A DNA stretch of 64,000 nt from Nostocoides sp. (GTDB lineage: Bacteria; Actinomycetota; Actinomycetes; Actinomycetales; Dermatophilaceae), in NCBI GenBank assembly GCA_016702415.1, contig JADJEA010000001.1, positions 38,501-102,500 of the forward strand. The letters run 5' to 3'. The notes under the pieces were generated by a model that made no database searches, was not told the origin of the DNA, and saw only the letters and a list, made by a program, of their open reading frames with translations. Positions 1 through 9,074 of this stretch are shown one piece after another. Numbering within the stretch: position 1 is the first letter of the stretch; every line of letters begins with the position of its first letter. The position numbers and the translations under genes were made by a program.

Positions 1-1133
1 TGCCGACGACGGCGGTCCCGCCGGTGACGACAGCGCCGGTGAAGGTACACGACGGCGGGGTCGGGTCGGCCCGGTCGGTGACGGTGGCGATGACCGCCGC
101 GTTGGCCGCCTGGACGGCTTCGTTCAGACGGCGGACGGCCGCCGCTCGGATCGCCTCGGGTGTCCCCACCCCGGTCGCGAGCGGCTGGTCCAAGACGGTG
201 CGCGCCGCCCGCGCGCCGGCGAGGCTGGCGATATGGGAGTCGGTCGTGTTGGAGACGCCGTCACAGACGACGAGCACGGCCCGGGTCCCGAGGGCCGGTT
301 CCGCGGCGAGGGCCACCGCGTCCTCATTGCGCGTATGCCGCCGCCCGATGTCGCTGACCCCGCCCACCCAGGTGGCCGGGGACTCCTCGATGTGGTCACG
401 CGGGTCGGGTTCTTTGGCGCCGCAGTGGTCGCAGTACCCGTCGAGGAAATGACCTTGCCCGCACGCCGGACATGTCGGCGCGGAGGGTGCCTGCTCGTAT
501 GCACTGCGCGCTCCCGGCACGACGCCGGTCCAGCCGATGTCGAGCGGTGACTCCTCGCCGGCGACCGGCGGTGTGGGAGTGACCGTCTGGGGCGGTGTCG
601 GCAGGTCGGCCCGGTCGACATTGCCCTGGCTGACCGGCGCGGGGCCGCCGGGGCCCGGGCCCACGCCGGGCTCCCGCTCGGGTTGGGGTGGCGCGGGCGG
701 TGGTGGCGTCAGGCTGGTCGGATCGCCGGTCACGGGCCCCTGCTGGTCGGCGTGGCTCGGTTGCGACTCCGAGCCTGGTGCCAGCGCAGGGGCCGAGGGC
801 GCGGGCGGGGGCGACGCTTGGGGCGAGGGCGCGGGCGGGGGCGACGCTGGGGCCGGGGCCGGAGCGGCTCCCGACGCCGCGGCCGCCGGGGAACCCAGTG
901 CACCGTCCGAAGACTCAGCGACCGGGACTGACACCGCCTGCGATGACGTGGCGGGGTCCGCGGCGGGTGACGGCGCGAGGTCCGCGGCGGGTGGCGGGGC
1001 GGGGGTGGAAGCGGGGGTGGAAGCGGGGGGGGGGGGCGGGCGGCATACCCCCGAGGTCGTGACCACACGCCTCACAGAACGCGGAGCCGGCGGGGTTGGC
1101 CGCGCCGCAGGCGGGGCAGAGAAGGTCGCTCAT
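1..1133 (-). pseudogene. Zinc-ribbon PP2C-family Ser/Thr phosphatase, 3' end outside window, frameshifted at a G12 tract
   Basis: The N-terminus MSDLLCPACGAANPAG with FCEACG is a four-cysteine zinc ribbon. A long Pro/Ala linker follows, then a second ribbon (CPACGQGHFLDGYCDHCG, about 470-420), then a PP2C domain: IGRRHTRNEDAV and VVCDGVSNTTD carry the metal-binding Asp residues, and TFTGAVVTGGTAVVG is the core strand before the window edge. The reading frame at the start ends at 915, while the linker and PP2C domain lie in another frame; the two meet at twelve consecutive G at 1025-1036 (proline codons). TTG 1139 is an alternative start, but ATG 1133 sits well behind GGGCGGG. It is probably the opposing phosphatase of the PknG gene 40 bp upstream. 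Family assignment is solid; whether the gene is broken, phase-variable or mis-sequenced is open. Confidence 0.8.
794..848. repeat. Two tandem 30-bp units in the phosphatase linker
   Basis: Two units of 25 identical bases start at 794 and 824 (period 30). They encode Ala/Pro/Ser linker and lie in the same G-rich stretch as the G12 tract. Confidence 0.7.
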
Positions 1134-1173
1134 CGCCAACCCGCCCGGGTGTGGGCGCAGTGGTGGGGGCGGC

Positions 1174-3657
1174 TCATACCAGGCTCCAGGGACGGATGCC
1201 GTTCGCCTCGTCGACCAGACGAAGGCGCTCGAGCGGGTTGTCGGTGGCGGCGGCGAGTTGGCGAAGGGCGGATTCGAGGCCGGCCTTCATCCCGTCGGGC
1301 GTGGCGGGGTAGGCACCGACCTTTTCTCCGGGCGCACCCGCCTTCTTGGTCACGCGGGCGAGCGCCGCGCGGTAGGCGTCGACGGTGATCTCGGCGCGTC
1401 GCCGCGGACTGAATCCGGCCGTGCCGACGGTGTCGAGGCTCGCCGACAGATCGCCGAGCCCGCGGGGCTGGGCCACGAGGGCTTCGGCCCAGTGCTGGCG
1501 GGCGAGGGGGTAGGCGCTGGAGCCGGGTGGCACCAGCGTCAACGCCTGCTGGACCCCGTCGAGGTCGTTCCGGGCGCCGCGCAGCCGCGAGAGTCCGAAG
1601 GCCGCCTGGGGAACGTATGCCGCGTCCGTCCGCGCGCACACGGCATACATCTGCTCGGCAATATCGGGGTTCCCGGACAGTTCGCAGGCAAGGGCGAGCC
1701 CGAGCTTGGGAGCGAGTTCGCCGGGGACCTGACCATAGACCGCGTTGAACGAACTCTGCGCCGACGCCGGATCATTGCGTGCGAGCGCACCGAGTGCGGA
1801 CATCCAGACCGCCCGCCACTCCCAGGGATCGTCGGCGAGGAGCTGGCCGACGACCTGGTCGAGCAACTGCCAGGACTGGGATTCCAACGCCGCCCGGGCC
1901 TGCGCGAGCCGGACCTCCGCGGAAAAGCCCGGGGCCCGGTCGAGGGCTTGGAGTCGTTCGGCGGCACCGAGGGAGGCGATCGTCTGCAGCCAGCCCGCGT
2001 GCGGGTCACCGGTGTCGTGGCGCAGTGCGGGCAGATCCTCCCAGGTCATCTGCACATCGCCCGCAGGCGGCGGTTCGAAGAGAAGGGACGCGGCCGACAT
2101 CTGGGCGGCCCCCGTCTTGCGGTCCTGGGCGACGACTTCCCGCAAGACCCCGAGCATCTGGACGCGCATCTCGTCCGCCGAGACGAAACGGTCGTCCGGG
2201 GACGGCGCACAGGCCTTCAGGAGCAGGCGGTAGAAGGAGTCGTAGCGGCGGAAGATCTCGACCTGCTCCGGCGGGGGGAGGGACTTGACATAGGTCGTCT
2301 GGTAGCCGCGGAACTCCATGGTGAGCACCACCAGCGTCCGGCCGATCGTGTAGATGTCGGACGCCACGGTGCACCCCTGCTCCGCCACTTCCGGCGCCTG
2401 ATAGCCGACGGTGCCGAAGATCGCCGAATCCTGGTCGTCGATCCGGCGCACCCCACCGAGGTCGATCAAGCGGACCTCGTCGCCGATCTGGATGACATTG
2501 TCGGGTTTGAAGTCGCAATAGACCAGACCGAGATCGTGGAGATATTGGAAGGCCGGGAGGATCTCGATGATATAAGCCAGCGCCTGGTCGACGGGGATCG
2601 GATCGTATTTGCCGGCGACCTTCATCCGCTGCTTGAGCAGGGATTTCAGCGAGGTGCCGCCGACATATTCCATGACGATATAGCCGGAACCCTCGTGCGA
2701 GACGAAGTTGTAGATCTCGACAATATTGGGGTGGCTGACCTGCGCGAGGAAGCGCTGCTCGGCCAATGCGGCCGCCAAGGCATCGGGGTCGCCGGAATTG
2801 AGCAAGCCCTTCAGGACGACCCATCGGTTGGAGACATTGCGGTCACGGGCGAGATAGATCCAGCCGAGGCCGCCGTGGGCAAGACAGCCGGCGACCTCGT
2901 ACTGACCGGCGACCAGATCGCCCGGCTTCAGCTTTGGCGAGAAGTCGAAGGGGGTGCGGCAGTTGGCGCAGAAGCCCGCCGTGCGGCCCGGCTTGCCGTC
3001 GCGGCTGCGGCCCACCGGATCGCCGCACGTGGGGCAAAAGCGCTTGTCCTCGGGGACGAGGGGGTCGCGCAGCACCGCGGTGGCCGCGTCGATCTCCGCG
3101 ACCGGGGGCACCGAGGTCAACCCGGCGCCGATCCGCGCGGTCCGCATCCGCCGCGACTCACTGGAGACCCGACGCGTCGAGATCGTGCCGCCACTCTTGG
3201 CCCGCGCCGACCCCAGCGCGGTGGCCTCAAGCCGGCTCGAGACCCGCGACACCGCCGAGGCCTCCCCCGCCATCGGGGTCTCGGCTGCGGCCGGGCCGCC
3301 TTCGGGTGTCCCGCAGACATCGCAGTACCCGTCGACGATCGTTCCGGAGCAGCCCGGCTGCCGGCAGGGCGAGCCACCGACCCCGATCGGTCCCGCGCCG
3401 CCCGGGCTGGCCGGTGCTGGGCTAGCCGGTGTCGGGCTGGCCGGTGTCGGGCTGGCCGGTGCCGGCCGAGCCGGTGCCGGGCGAGCGGGCGACGGTCGAG
3501 GAGGTACCGCAGGAGTGGGCGCCGAGGAGGTGGCGGGGGGAGCGGACGGGGAGGCGGGCGCTTGGGTGGGGGCGCCCGGCATACCGCAGACATCGCAGTA
3601 GCCGTCGACGATCGTCCCGGAACACCCGGGCTGCTGGCACGCGGTGGGATCGCTCAT
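1174..3657 (-). CDS. pknG: Serine/threonine protein kinase PknG
   Basis: 827 aa soluble kinase. Residues 1-28 and about 98-120 are two copies of a QPGCSGTIVDGYCDVCG zinc ribbon separated by a Pro/Ala/Ser repeat linker. A basic N-terminal motif region (about 157-185) precedes the rubredoxin-like CPTCG...CANC module (208-236). The kinase domain starts near 253, with Lys283 (VVLK), YCDFKPDN (380-387, the HRD equivalent) and DLGG (399-402, the DFG equivalent). The C-terminal half is the TPR-type region typical of PknG. In mycobacteria PknG responds to amino-acid status through GlnH and GlnX and controls 2-oxoglutarate metabolism. Here the glnH- and glnX-like genes lie upstream in the same operon and a PP2C gene lies downstream. 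The extra ribbon copies are unusual for mycobacterial PknG. Confidence 0.95.
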   Translation of the reverse strand: MSDPTACQQPGCSGTIVDGYCDVCGMPGAPTQAPASPSAPPATSSAPTPAVPPRPSPARPAPARPAPASPTPASPTPASPAPASPGGAGPIGVGGSPCRQPGCSGTIVDGYCDVCGTPEGGPAAAETPMAGEASAVSRVSSRLEATALGSARAKSGGTISTRRVSSESRRMRTARIGAGLTSVPPVAEIDAATAVLRDPLVPEDKRFCPTCGDPVGRSRDGKPGRTAGFCANCRTPFDFSPKLKPGDLVAGQYEVAGCLAHGGLGWIYLARDRNVSNRWVVLKGLLNSGDPDALAAALAEQRFLAQVSHPNIVEIYNFVSHEGSGYIVMEYVGGTSLKSLLKQRMKVAGKYDPIPVDQALAYIIEILPAFQYLHDLGLVYCDFKPDNVIQIGDEVRLIDLGGVRRIDDQDSAIFGTVGYQAPEVAEQGCTVASDIYTIGRTLVVLTMEFRGYQTTYVKSLPPPEQVEIFRRYDSFYRLLLKACAPSPDDRFVSADEMRVQMLGVLREVVAQDRKTGAAQMSAASLLFEPPPAGDVQMTWEDLPALRHDTGDPHAGWLQTIASLGAAERLQALDRAPGFSAEVRLAQARAALESQSWQLLDQVVGQLLADDPWEWRAVWMSALGALARNDPASAQSSFNAVYGQVPGELAPKLGLALACELSGNPDIAEQMYAVCARTDAAYVPQAAFGLSRLRGARNDLDGVQQALTLVPPGSSAYPLARQHWAEALVAQPRGLGDLSASLDTVGTAGFSPRRRAEITVDAYRAALARVTKKAGAPGEKVGAYPATPDGMKAGLESALRQLAAATDNPLERLRLVDEANGIRPWSLV
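3405..3495. repeat. 15-bp degenerate tandem repeat in pknG linker
   Basis: Units resembling GCTGGCCGGTGTCGG recur in phase with the codons and give the (A/P)SPTPA linker between the two zinc ribbons of PknG. A coding minisatellite, so length may vary between strains. Confidence 0.7.
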
Positions 3658-3658
3658 G

Positions 3659-4867
3659 TCAGAGGGCCTTTCGGGTCACGGCGTGGAGATAGCTCTGGTA
3701 TGCCGCCATCAGCGCCCGCGCGCGCACCAGCGGGGTCGGTTTCGCGGCGAGGGTCGACTCGAGCTGGGCCTTGAGGGGGGCGAGGTCGGCGCGTTCGTCG
3801 GCGGTGATATCGGCGGAGGCGCGGGCCTGGGCGTCGAGGGCACCGAGCAGACCGACGAGTTCATCGCGCTCGGTGAGCGCACGGGCATACGTCTCGTGGG
3901 CCTGGTCGAGGGCGCGGCCGACCAGGGCGAGCCGTTGGAGGAGCGCATCCACGGCGGCGGGGTCCTCGGGCACTGAGCCGAGGGCCCGGACGTCGGGGAC
4001 GGCCAGCCGTGGCGCCGGGGTCACCAGCTCCAGGCACTGGGTCTGCATCGCGCGGATCGCGTCCCCGCGAGCGGCGAGTTCGGTCATCAACCGGCGCGCC
4101 GTCGCCGCGTCGCGCTCGTCGTCGTGCCGCCGGGACGCGGCGACGATGAGGTCACGCTCCTTGCCCGCGACGTCGATCTCCAGCGGCCCGAGGTAGCCCC
4201 CCACGTCCCCACCGCGCTTGGCGCGCTCGGTGACATCGAAGAGCCGCTGCTCGAAGCCGACGAGGTCGCGCGCCGCCCCGTCGCGGGCCGCTCCCGCGGG
4301 CGCCAGCGTGATCTGGTCGCGGATTCGCTCGATGCCCTCACGGATCGCCTTGACCCGGATGCCGATGTCGAGGCTGCTGGGTTCGAGGGCGAGCCGCGCC
4401 CGCAGCGACGACGTCATCGCGTCGGAGAGCCGGCAGGCCTCGGGCAACGAGACGGCGAGGGCCCCCTCGGCGGCGGAGGGAGTCCGCGAGCGGGCGGCAT
4501 CCCGGCCGGCGCCGGGGGTGACGTCGAGCCGACCCCAGATCAGCGTCGACAACTGCTCCGCTTGGACCGCGCCGACCCGCCCGGAGTCGAAGGTCACCCG
4601 CAACAACTCGTACCGGTCGGAGATGGCCTTCCACAGCGCCATCGAGACCGTCATGTCGTGGGTGAGGGCGTCGCGGTCGGTCTGGTTCGGGGCGTTCAGG
4701 GCGGCCTGATCGATCGCGTCGAGCTGCTTGCGGCGGTCGTCGATCCACAGACCGAGGTCGGTCAGATAGCGCAGCGCCTCGGCGGCCGTGACGGGCACGC
4801 CGAGCCGTCCGGGTGCGCGCGGGGCACCCCCGGAGGGACCGGTCGTCAGGCCGAGGTCGAGGCTCAT
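3659..4867 (-). CDS. Conserved helical protein of the PknG operon
   Basis: 402 aa. ATG start 48 bp after glnH; its stop is one base before pknG. No signal peptide or membrane segment is visible. The protein is rich in Arg, Asp, Glu and Ala and looks all-helical, with long stretches (for example LTDLGLWIDDRRKQLDAID and AVDALLQRLALVGRALDQAHETYARALTERDELVGLLGALDAQ) that could form coiled coils. I do not recognise a family. Its place between GlnH and PknG suggests a cytoplasmic partner or scaffold of the kinase; that is inference from position only. Confidence 0.8.
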   Translation of the reverse strand: MSLDLGLTTGPSGGAPRAPGRLGVPVTAAEALRYLTDLGLWIDDRRKQLDAIDQAALNAPNQTDRDALTHDMTVSMALWKAISDRYELLRVTFDSGRVGAVQAEQLSTLIWGRLDVTPGAGRDAARSRTPSAAEGALAVSLPEACRLSDAMTSSLRARLALEPSSLDIGIRVKAIREGIERIRDQITLAPAGAARDGAARDLVGFEQRLFDVTERAKRGGDVGGYLGPLEIDVAGKERDLIVAASRRHDDERDAATARRLMTELAARGDAIRAMQTQCLELVTPAPRLAVPDVRALGSVPEDPAAVDALLQRLALVGRALDQAHETYARALTERDELVGLLGALDAQARASADITADERADLAPLKAQLESTLAAKPTPLVRARALMAAYQSYLHAVTRKAL

Positions 4868-4915
4868 GGTCGCGCCATTCCGTATACCGATGCTGTCCGT
4901 ATGCCGATTCCCGCC

Positions 4916-5893
4916 TCAGCCGCGGCCGTAGTTGGCGACGGGCGGGTTGGGGGCCTTCCCGAGCCTGGGGGCCAGCCACCGGTTGTAGATCTGCTTCCAC
5001 TCCCCATCGCTCTCGACCTGCGCGAGAACGGCATTGACATAGCGGACGAAATAGACATTGTCGCCGTTGACGCCCAGGCCATAGGGCTCGTCGGTGATGG
5101 CGGGGGCGTCGGTGACCACGGCATACGGATCCTGCGCGGCGAGCCCGGCGAGGACGGTGTCGTCGCCGGTGATCGCGTCGGCCTGGCCCTGCTGGAATTT
5201 CACCAGACACCCGGTGTGGTTCTCGGCCGTGACGACGGTGACTCCGCTGATCGACTGGAGCTTGGCCAGGCTCGTCGTCTTGGTCGGCGCGCAGACGCGC
5301 TGGCCCTTGAGATCCTCGAGAGTCTTGGCGGTCGAGCCGCGGGCGACGAGGACCTTCTGACCGGCGTGGTAGTACTCGCTGGAGAAGGCGATCTGCTGCC
5401 AGCGGTCGCACGTCATCGTCATATTGCGGGCGACCAGGTCGACGGCGCCCTTCTGCAGCAACGGGATTCGGTCGGCCGCGGAGATGACCCGCCAGGTGAT
5501 CTTGGTGTCGTCTCCGAAGAGCCGCTTGGCGACGGCCTTGGCGACATCGATATCGAAGCCCTCGAGAGTGTTGGTCAGCGGATCGCGCGCCCCGAGGAGA
5601 TAGGTGTCGGCCGAGACACCGACGATGAGTCGGCCACGATCGAGGATCGTGCGCATCCCCGCGTCGGTGATGGACGCGCTCGCCGGGATGCTCGTGAGCG
5701 GCTGATAGGTCTGCGTCGCGGTCGCCGGGTCACAGGTGGACGGCGTGGCCGACGAGGAGGTCGCGCTCGAGGAGGGGGGCGTCGGGAGGGGAGTGTCGGC
5801 ATACCGACCGCCGGCGCAGCCGCCCAAGGACAGGGTGGTCAGGGACACCGTGGCCAGCACCGCGAGGGCGGTGTGGCGGTGGTGACGCGTCAT
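4916..5893 (-). CDS. glnH: GlnH-like amino-acid-binding lipoprotein
   Basis: 325 aa extracytoplasmic solute-binding protein, family 3. The start at 5893 (MTRHHRHT) overlaps the upstream stop as ATGA; an upstream extension of the frame lies inside the previous gene and is rejected. The signal peptide ends in the lipobox LSLGGC (Cys26). The mature part has the expected two-lobe pattern: GRLIVGVSADTYLLGARDPLTNTLEGFDIDVAKAVAKRLFG, then RNMTMTCDRWQQIAFSSEYY and GDDTVLAGL. No ABC permease or ATPase is nearby; its neighbours are the GlnX-like membrane protein and PknG. It is therefore more likely a sensor lipoprotein than a transporter subunit, as described for mycobacterial GlnH. Confidence 0.88.
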   Translation of the reverse strand: MTRHHRHTALAVLATVSLTTLSLGGCAGGRYADTPLPTPPSSSATSSSATPSTCDPATATQTYQPLTSIPASASITDAGMRTILDRGRLIVGVSADTYLLGARDPLTNTLEGFDIDVAKAVAKRLFGDDTKITWRVISAADRIPLLQKGAVDLVARNMTMTCDRWQQIAFSSEYYHAGQKVLVARGSTAKTLEDLKGQRVCAPTKTTSLAKLQSISGVTVVTAENHTGCLVKFQQGQADAITGDDTVLAGLAAQDPYAVVTDAPAITDEPYGLGVNGDNVYFVRYVNAVLAQVESDGEWKQIYNRWLAPRLGKAPNPPVANYGRG

Positions 5894-7200
5894 CGGTACT
5901 CCTCGATTCGGCGGGTCATCGATCGGGAGGCGGCGATCGCGGCGAGCACCCCGGCGAGCCCGACCAACCACGGGAACAGCGGGCGCTGCAGGCGGCTGAG
6001 GGAGTCGACGGCGCTGGTGACCTTCTCATCGAGGATGCCCGCCGAGCTGGTGTCGAAGGCGTCGAAGAGGGCGTTGGCGGCGCCATCCTTCGTCGTCGTC
6101 GCGTCGCTGACCGCCTGGTTCCAGTTGCCCGCGTCGTCGAGCCGGCGGATCGCCACGTGGGCGCTGTCGTATGCCGTGAGCTTCCCGAAGAGGTCGGGCG
6201 AGGCGCCCGCGGGATACCTGGCCGCCGTGAGGGCCGTGCGCGCAGTCCCGATCGCCTTCTGGTAGGCCTCCTCGTAGGAGGCCCCCGAGCCGCGCCGGAC
6301 GAGGGTCAGGCTCTCGTTGGCCTTCGCGTCGTATGCCGCCCCCCTCGCCGTCGCGAGTTGGACCGCGGAGGTGAAGTCGCCGGTGCGGACCGACGTCATC
6401 GTCGACCGCGCTGTCAACATCGTGCTGACAATCAGAGCGAGCCCTCCGGCGACCAAGACGAGCGCCGCCGTCAATGGGATGTTGACGATCCGGTGGGTGC
6501 GGTGGGCCAGCCACCACGCGATATAGCCGAGGACGGCCAGGGTGAGCAGGCCGACGACGAGCGCGACGATGGCGACCGATCCCGCCCGCAGCTCGCTCTC
6601 GGCCCGGTCCCGATTGGCCGTCGCGAGGTTGGCGACGATGGGGAGGATGTCGCTGCGCAGTTGCTGGCTGGCCAGGGTGAGGTACTGCGCGCCGACCGGA
6701 AGCGTCTGGCGGTTGTAGGTCCGCGCCTGGCTCACATAGGTCGCATAGGTCCCGACCTTGTCGTTGAGGGCGGCCAGTGCCGTCCCGTCGGCGGGCTGGG
6801 CGTTGGCGGCGTCGGCGATATTGGTCGAGATGCGGGCCATGGCATCGTCATACGTCTTGCGCAGCGCGGCCGGTTCCAGGCCGCCCTGGAGGAAGCCATT
6901 GGTCGTCGCGGCGTCCGCCCGCAGCAGGTCGGTATAGATCTGCTGGACCCGGACCACTTGTTTGGTGTTGGCCCCCGCCCGCCCGACAGCGCCGTCGAGC
7001 GCGCGGAGGGCGAAGAATCCGGTGAGCCCGAACGCCAGCGAGATCACCGACGCGAGAATCGCGTTGATGCGCATCCGTCCCGGGGTGCCGGTGAAGAAAT
7101 GTGCTCGGGCCGCGGCCCGGGTCTGCGCCGCGGTCGCCCGCGCCGACCCAGCCGCGGGCGGGACGGGGGTCGCGGTGGTCGCGGTGGCGATCTGCGTCAT
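5890..7200 (-). CDS. glnX: GlnX-like transmembrane signal transducer
   Basis: 436 aa. Transmembrane segments near residues 46-66, 205-231, 240-263 and 410-427 frame two extracytoplasmic helical domains of about 140 aa each, like a duplicated chemoreceptor four-helix sensor. No enzymatic or HAMP-type output domain is obvious. Both ends overlap neighbours by four bases (AAA+ gene and glnH), so it is translationally coupled. The four-segment topology and the glnH-pknG context match mycobacterial GlnX, which relays GlnH binding to PknG. Sequence identity to GlnX could not be tested here, so the symbol is by synteny and topology. Confidence 0.75.
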   Translation of the reverse strand: MTQIATATTATPVPPAAGSARATAAQTRAAARAHFFTGTPGRMRINAILASVISLAFGLTGFFALRALDGAVGRAGANTKQVVRVQQIYTDLLRADAATTNGFLQGGLEPAALRKTYDDAMARISTNIADAANAQPADGTALAALNDKVGTYATYVSQARTYNRQTLPVGAQYLTLASQQLRSDILPIVANLATANRDRAESELRAGSVAIVALVVGLLTLAVLGYIAWWLAHRTHRIVNIPLTAALVLVAGGLALIVSTMLTARSTMTSVRTGDFTSAVQLATARGAAYDAKANESLTLVRRGSGASYEEAYQKAIGTARTALTAARYPAGASPDLFGKLTAYDSAHVAIRRLDDAGNWNQAVSDATTTKDGAANALFDAFDTSSAGILDEKVTSAVDSLSRLQRPLFPWLVGLAGVLAAIAASRSMTRRIEEYR

Positions 7201-9074
7201 ACGCCGCTCTTCTCGTCGGTGGGGGTCGCGCCGGGCTCTCCCGGCTCGGGGACCGCGGCGTCATTGTCCGGGGCGCCCTCGGCGGTCATATCGGCCTCTG
7301 CCTGGTCCTCGTCCTCGTCCGCGACGTCCTGAGCGTCGCCGTCGCCGTCGCCGGTCGTGGGTGCGGCCGGATCGGCCGCCGCCACGTCCTCGGGGGTCTC
7401 GCGGAAGTCCTGGGGCAGGAGGCTGCGCAACTCCTCGGTGGTCACCTCGGTGGCATCACGCAGGCGCCAGGCGTGCCGGCCGATCGCCTCCTCGAGGAGA
7501 TTGCGGACGAACCGGCCGTTGCCGAAGGTGAAATTGCGGTCGGTCGCGGCGAGGATCTCGCGGACGACCTTCTCGGCGTCGGGGGTGATGTCGTAGTCGG
7601 AGGCACCGGCGAGGGAGTCGATGATCCCGACGAGCTCGTCGTCGGTGTAGTCGGCGAAGTCGATGGTCGTCCGGAAGCGGCTCGCCAGACCCGGGTTCTG
7701 GGCGATGAACTCCATCATCGGCGTCGGATAGCCGGCCACGATGACGACGAGGTCGTCGCGGTGATCCTCCATCTCCTTGACGAGGGTGTTGATCGCCTCT
7801 TGGCCGTACTGGTCGCCGGACAGGCCATACGCCTCGTCGATGAACAGGACCCCGCCGAGCGCTTTGGCGACGACCTCGGAGGTCTTGATCGCGGTCTGGC
7901 CGAGATAGCCGGCGACCAGCTCGGAGCGATCGACCTCGACGAGTTGCCCCTTGGAGAGCAGCCCGAGGGCGCGGTAGAGGCCGCCGACGAGCCGGGCGAC
8001 CGTCGTCTTGCCGGTGCCAGGATTGCCGACGAAGACGAGGTGCCGGGTGATGGTGGCGTTCTTCAGGCCCGCCTCGTGCCGCTTCTTTTCGACCTTGAGG
8101 ATGGCGACCTGCTGGTGGACTTCCTTCTTGACCCCCGCGAGACCGACGAGGCCGTCGAGCTCGGCCATGAGGTCCTCGAGGGACTTCGGTGCCGGGCCGG
8201 GATCGTCCGCTGCGGGGGATTCCGGCTGGGTCGGATTTGGCTGGGTGGGGTCGCTGGGACCGGTCGGTCCGCCGGGGGTTCCGGGCGGCGGCGGGCTCGC
8301 CGGCGCCGGTCCCTGCGGTGACCCCGGGGGTATGCCGCCCCCTCCCCCCACATCCGACCCCGCCCCGCCGCCGTGGCCGGGGATCGGGAACGCGGGCTCA
8401 CCACGGAGCCGGGTGATCGCCTCGAGCTGAGCCTGCACGCGCCGCTGGTTGTCGAGCATGAGCTCGGTGAGATTGGGGATGGCGTTGGGGTCGCCAACAC
8501 CGAGGACGGGTGCGGTGGCGGTGGGTGCGACCGGGGCTGCGGCCCCAGCCGGTCCGGTGGCTCCGGCGGTGGGGGGTGGGCTCGCCGGAGCGCCGCTCGC
8601 GGGTGCGGGGCTCATCGGGGGGGCGCCGATCGGCCCGGCCGGTCCGGCGGCCCCGGCCGCCGGGGCCGCGCTCATCTGGGCGGCGGCGGCGAGGGAGGCG
8701 TTCCCGGCGACCCGGGGTGTCGGTTCGCCCAGGAGGCAGGCGGCGGCAGCGACATCGGCGAGGCGGGCGGCATACACACTGGCCTGCGGGGACCCGATGG
8801 CGACGAGGTCGCTCAGAAGGGCGGTCGGCGCCTGCCGCCACTTGCGTCCCCCGGATGCCGCCTCGAAGAACGCGCCATTCGCGGCAGCGGCATCGGCACC
8901 GTCGAGGCCGGCGGCCGGGGCCCAGTCGAGGGCCGCGCTCGGGGCGGATTCGGCGATGGCGGCGGCGAACCGGAGTCCTTCGGCGCGGGCCTCCTCCCCG
9001 CTGACTCCCGCGGCGGACGCGACGGCGACGAGGTCGGTGACGGCGGCCCGGAGGCTGTCGGCCGGTGACGTCAT
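7197..9074 (-). CDS. CbxX/CfqX-type AAA+ ATPase
   Basis: 625 aa. The N-terminal about 130 aa is Ala-rich and helical; a Pro/Gly/Ala linker runs to about residue 290; a single AAA+ module fills the rest. Walker A is GNPGTGKTT (about 350), Walker B VLFIDEAYGL (about 411), with arginine-rich sensor motifs (GLASRFRTTIDF) and the lid near FGNGRFVRNLLEEAIGRHAWRL. The acidic C-terminus is disordered. The family includes Rubisco-activase-like and ESX EccA-type remodelling ATPases. Its ATGA overlap with the GlnX-like gene and with the upstream gene puts it in the PknG operon. Client unknown. Confidence 0.88.
   Translation of the reverse strand: MTSPADSLRAAVTDLVAVASAAGVSGEEARAEGLRFAAAIAESAPSAALDWAPAAGLDGADAAAANGAFFEAASGGRKWRQAPTALLSDLVAIGSPQASVYAARLADVAAAACLLGEPTPRVAGNASLAAAAQMSAAPAAGAAGPAGPIGAPPMSPAPASGAPASPPPTAGATGPAGAAAPVAPTATAPVLGVGDPNAIPNLTELMLDNQRRVQAQLEAITRLRGEPAFPIPGHGGGAGSDVGGGGGIPPGSPQGPAPASPPPPGTPGGPTGPSDPTQPNPTQPESPAADDPGPAPKSLEDLMAELDGLVGLAGVKKEVHQQVAILKVEKKRHEAGLKNATITRHLVFVGNPGTGKTTVARLVGGLYRALGLLSKGQLVEVDRSELVAGYLGQTAIKTSEVVAKALGGVLFIDEAYGLSGDQYGQEAINTLVKEMEDHRDDLVVIVAGYPTPMMEFIAQNPGLASRFRTTIDFADYTDDELVGIIDSLAGASDYDITPDAEKVVREILAATDRNFTFGNGRFVRNLLEEAIGRHAWRLRDATEVTTEELRSLLPQDFRETPEDVAAADPAAPTTGDGDGDAQDVADEDEDQAEADMTAEGAPDNDAAVPEPGEPGATPTDEKSGV

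Noticed and set aside
1096..3774. 892-aa open frame on the plus strand opposite pknG
   Set aside because: Shadow of the pknG codon structure; no domain and Gly/Arg-rich composition.
4124..6265. 713-aa plus-strand frame
   Set aside because: Antisense to the glnX, glnH and 402-aa genes, which have clear family features.
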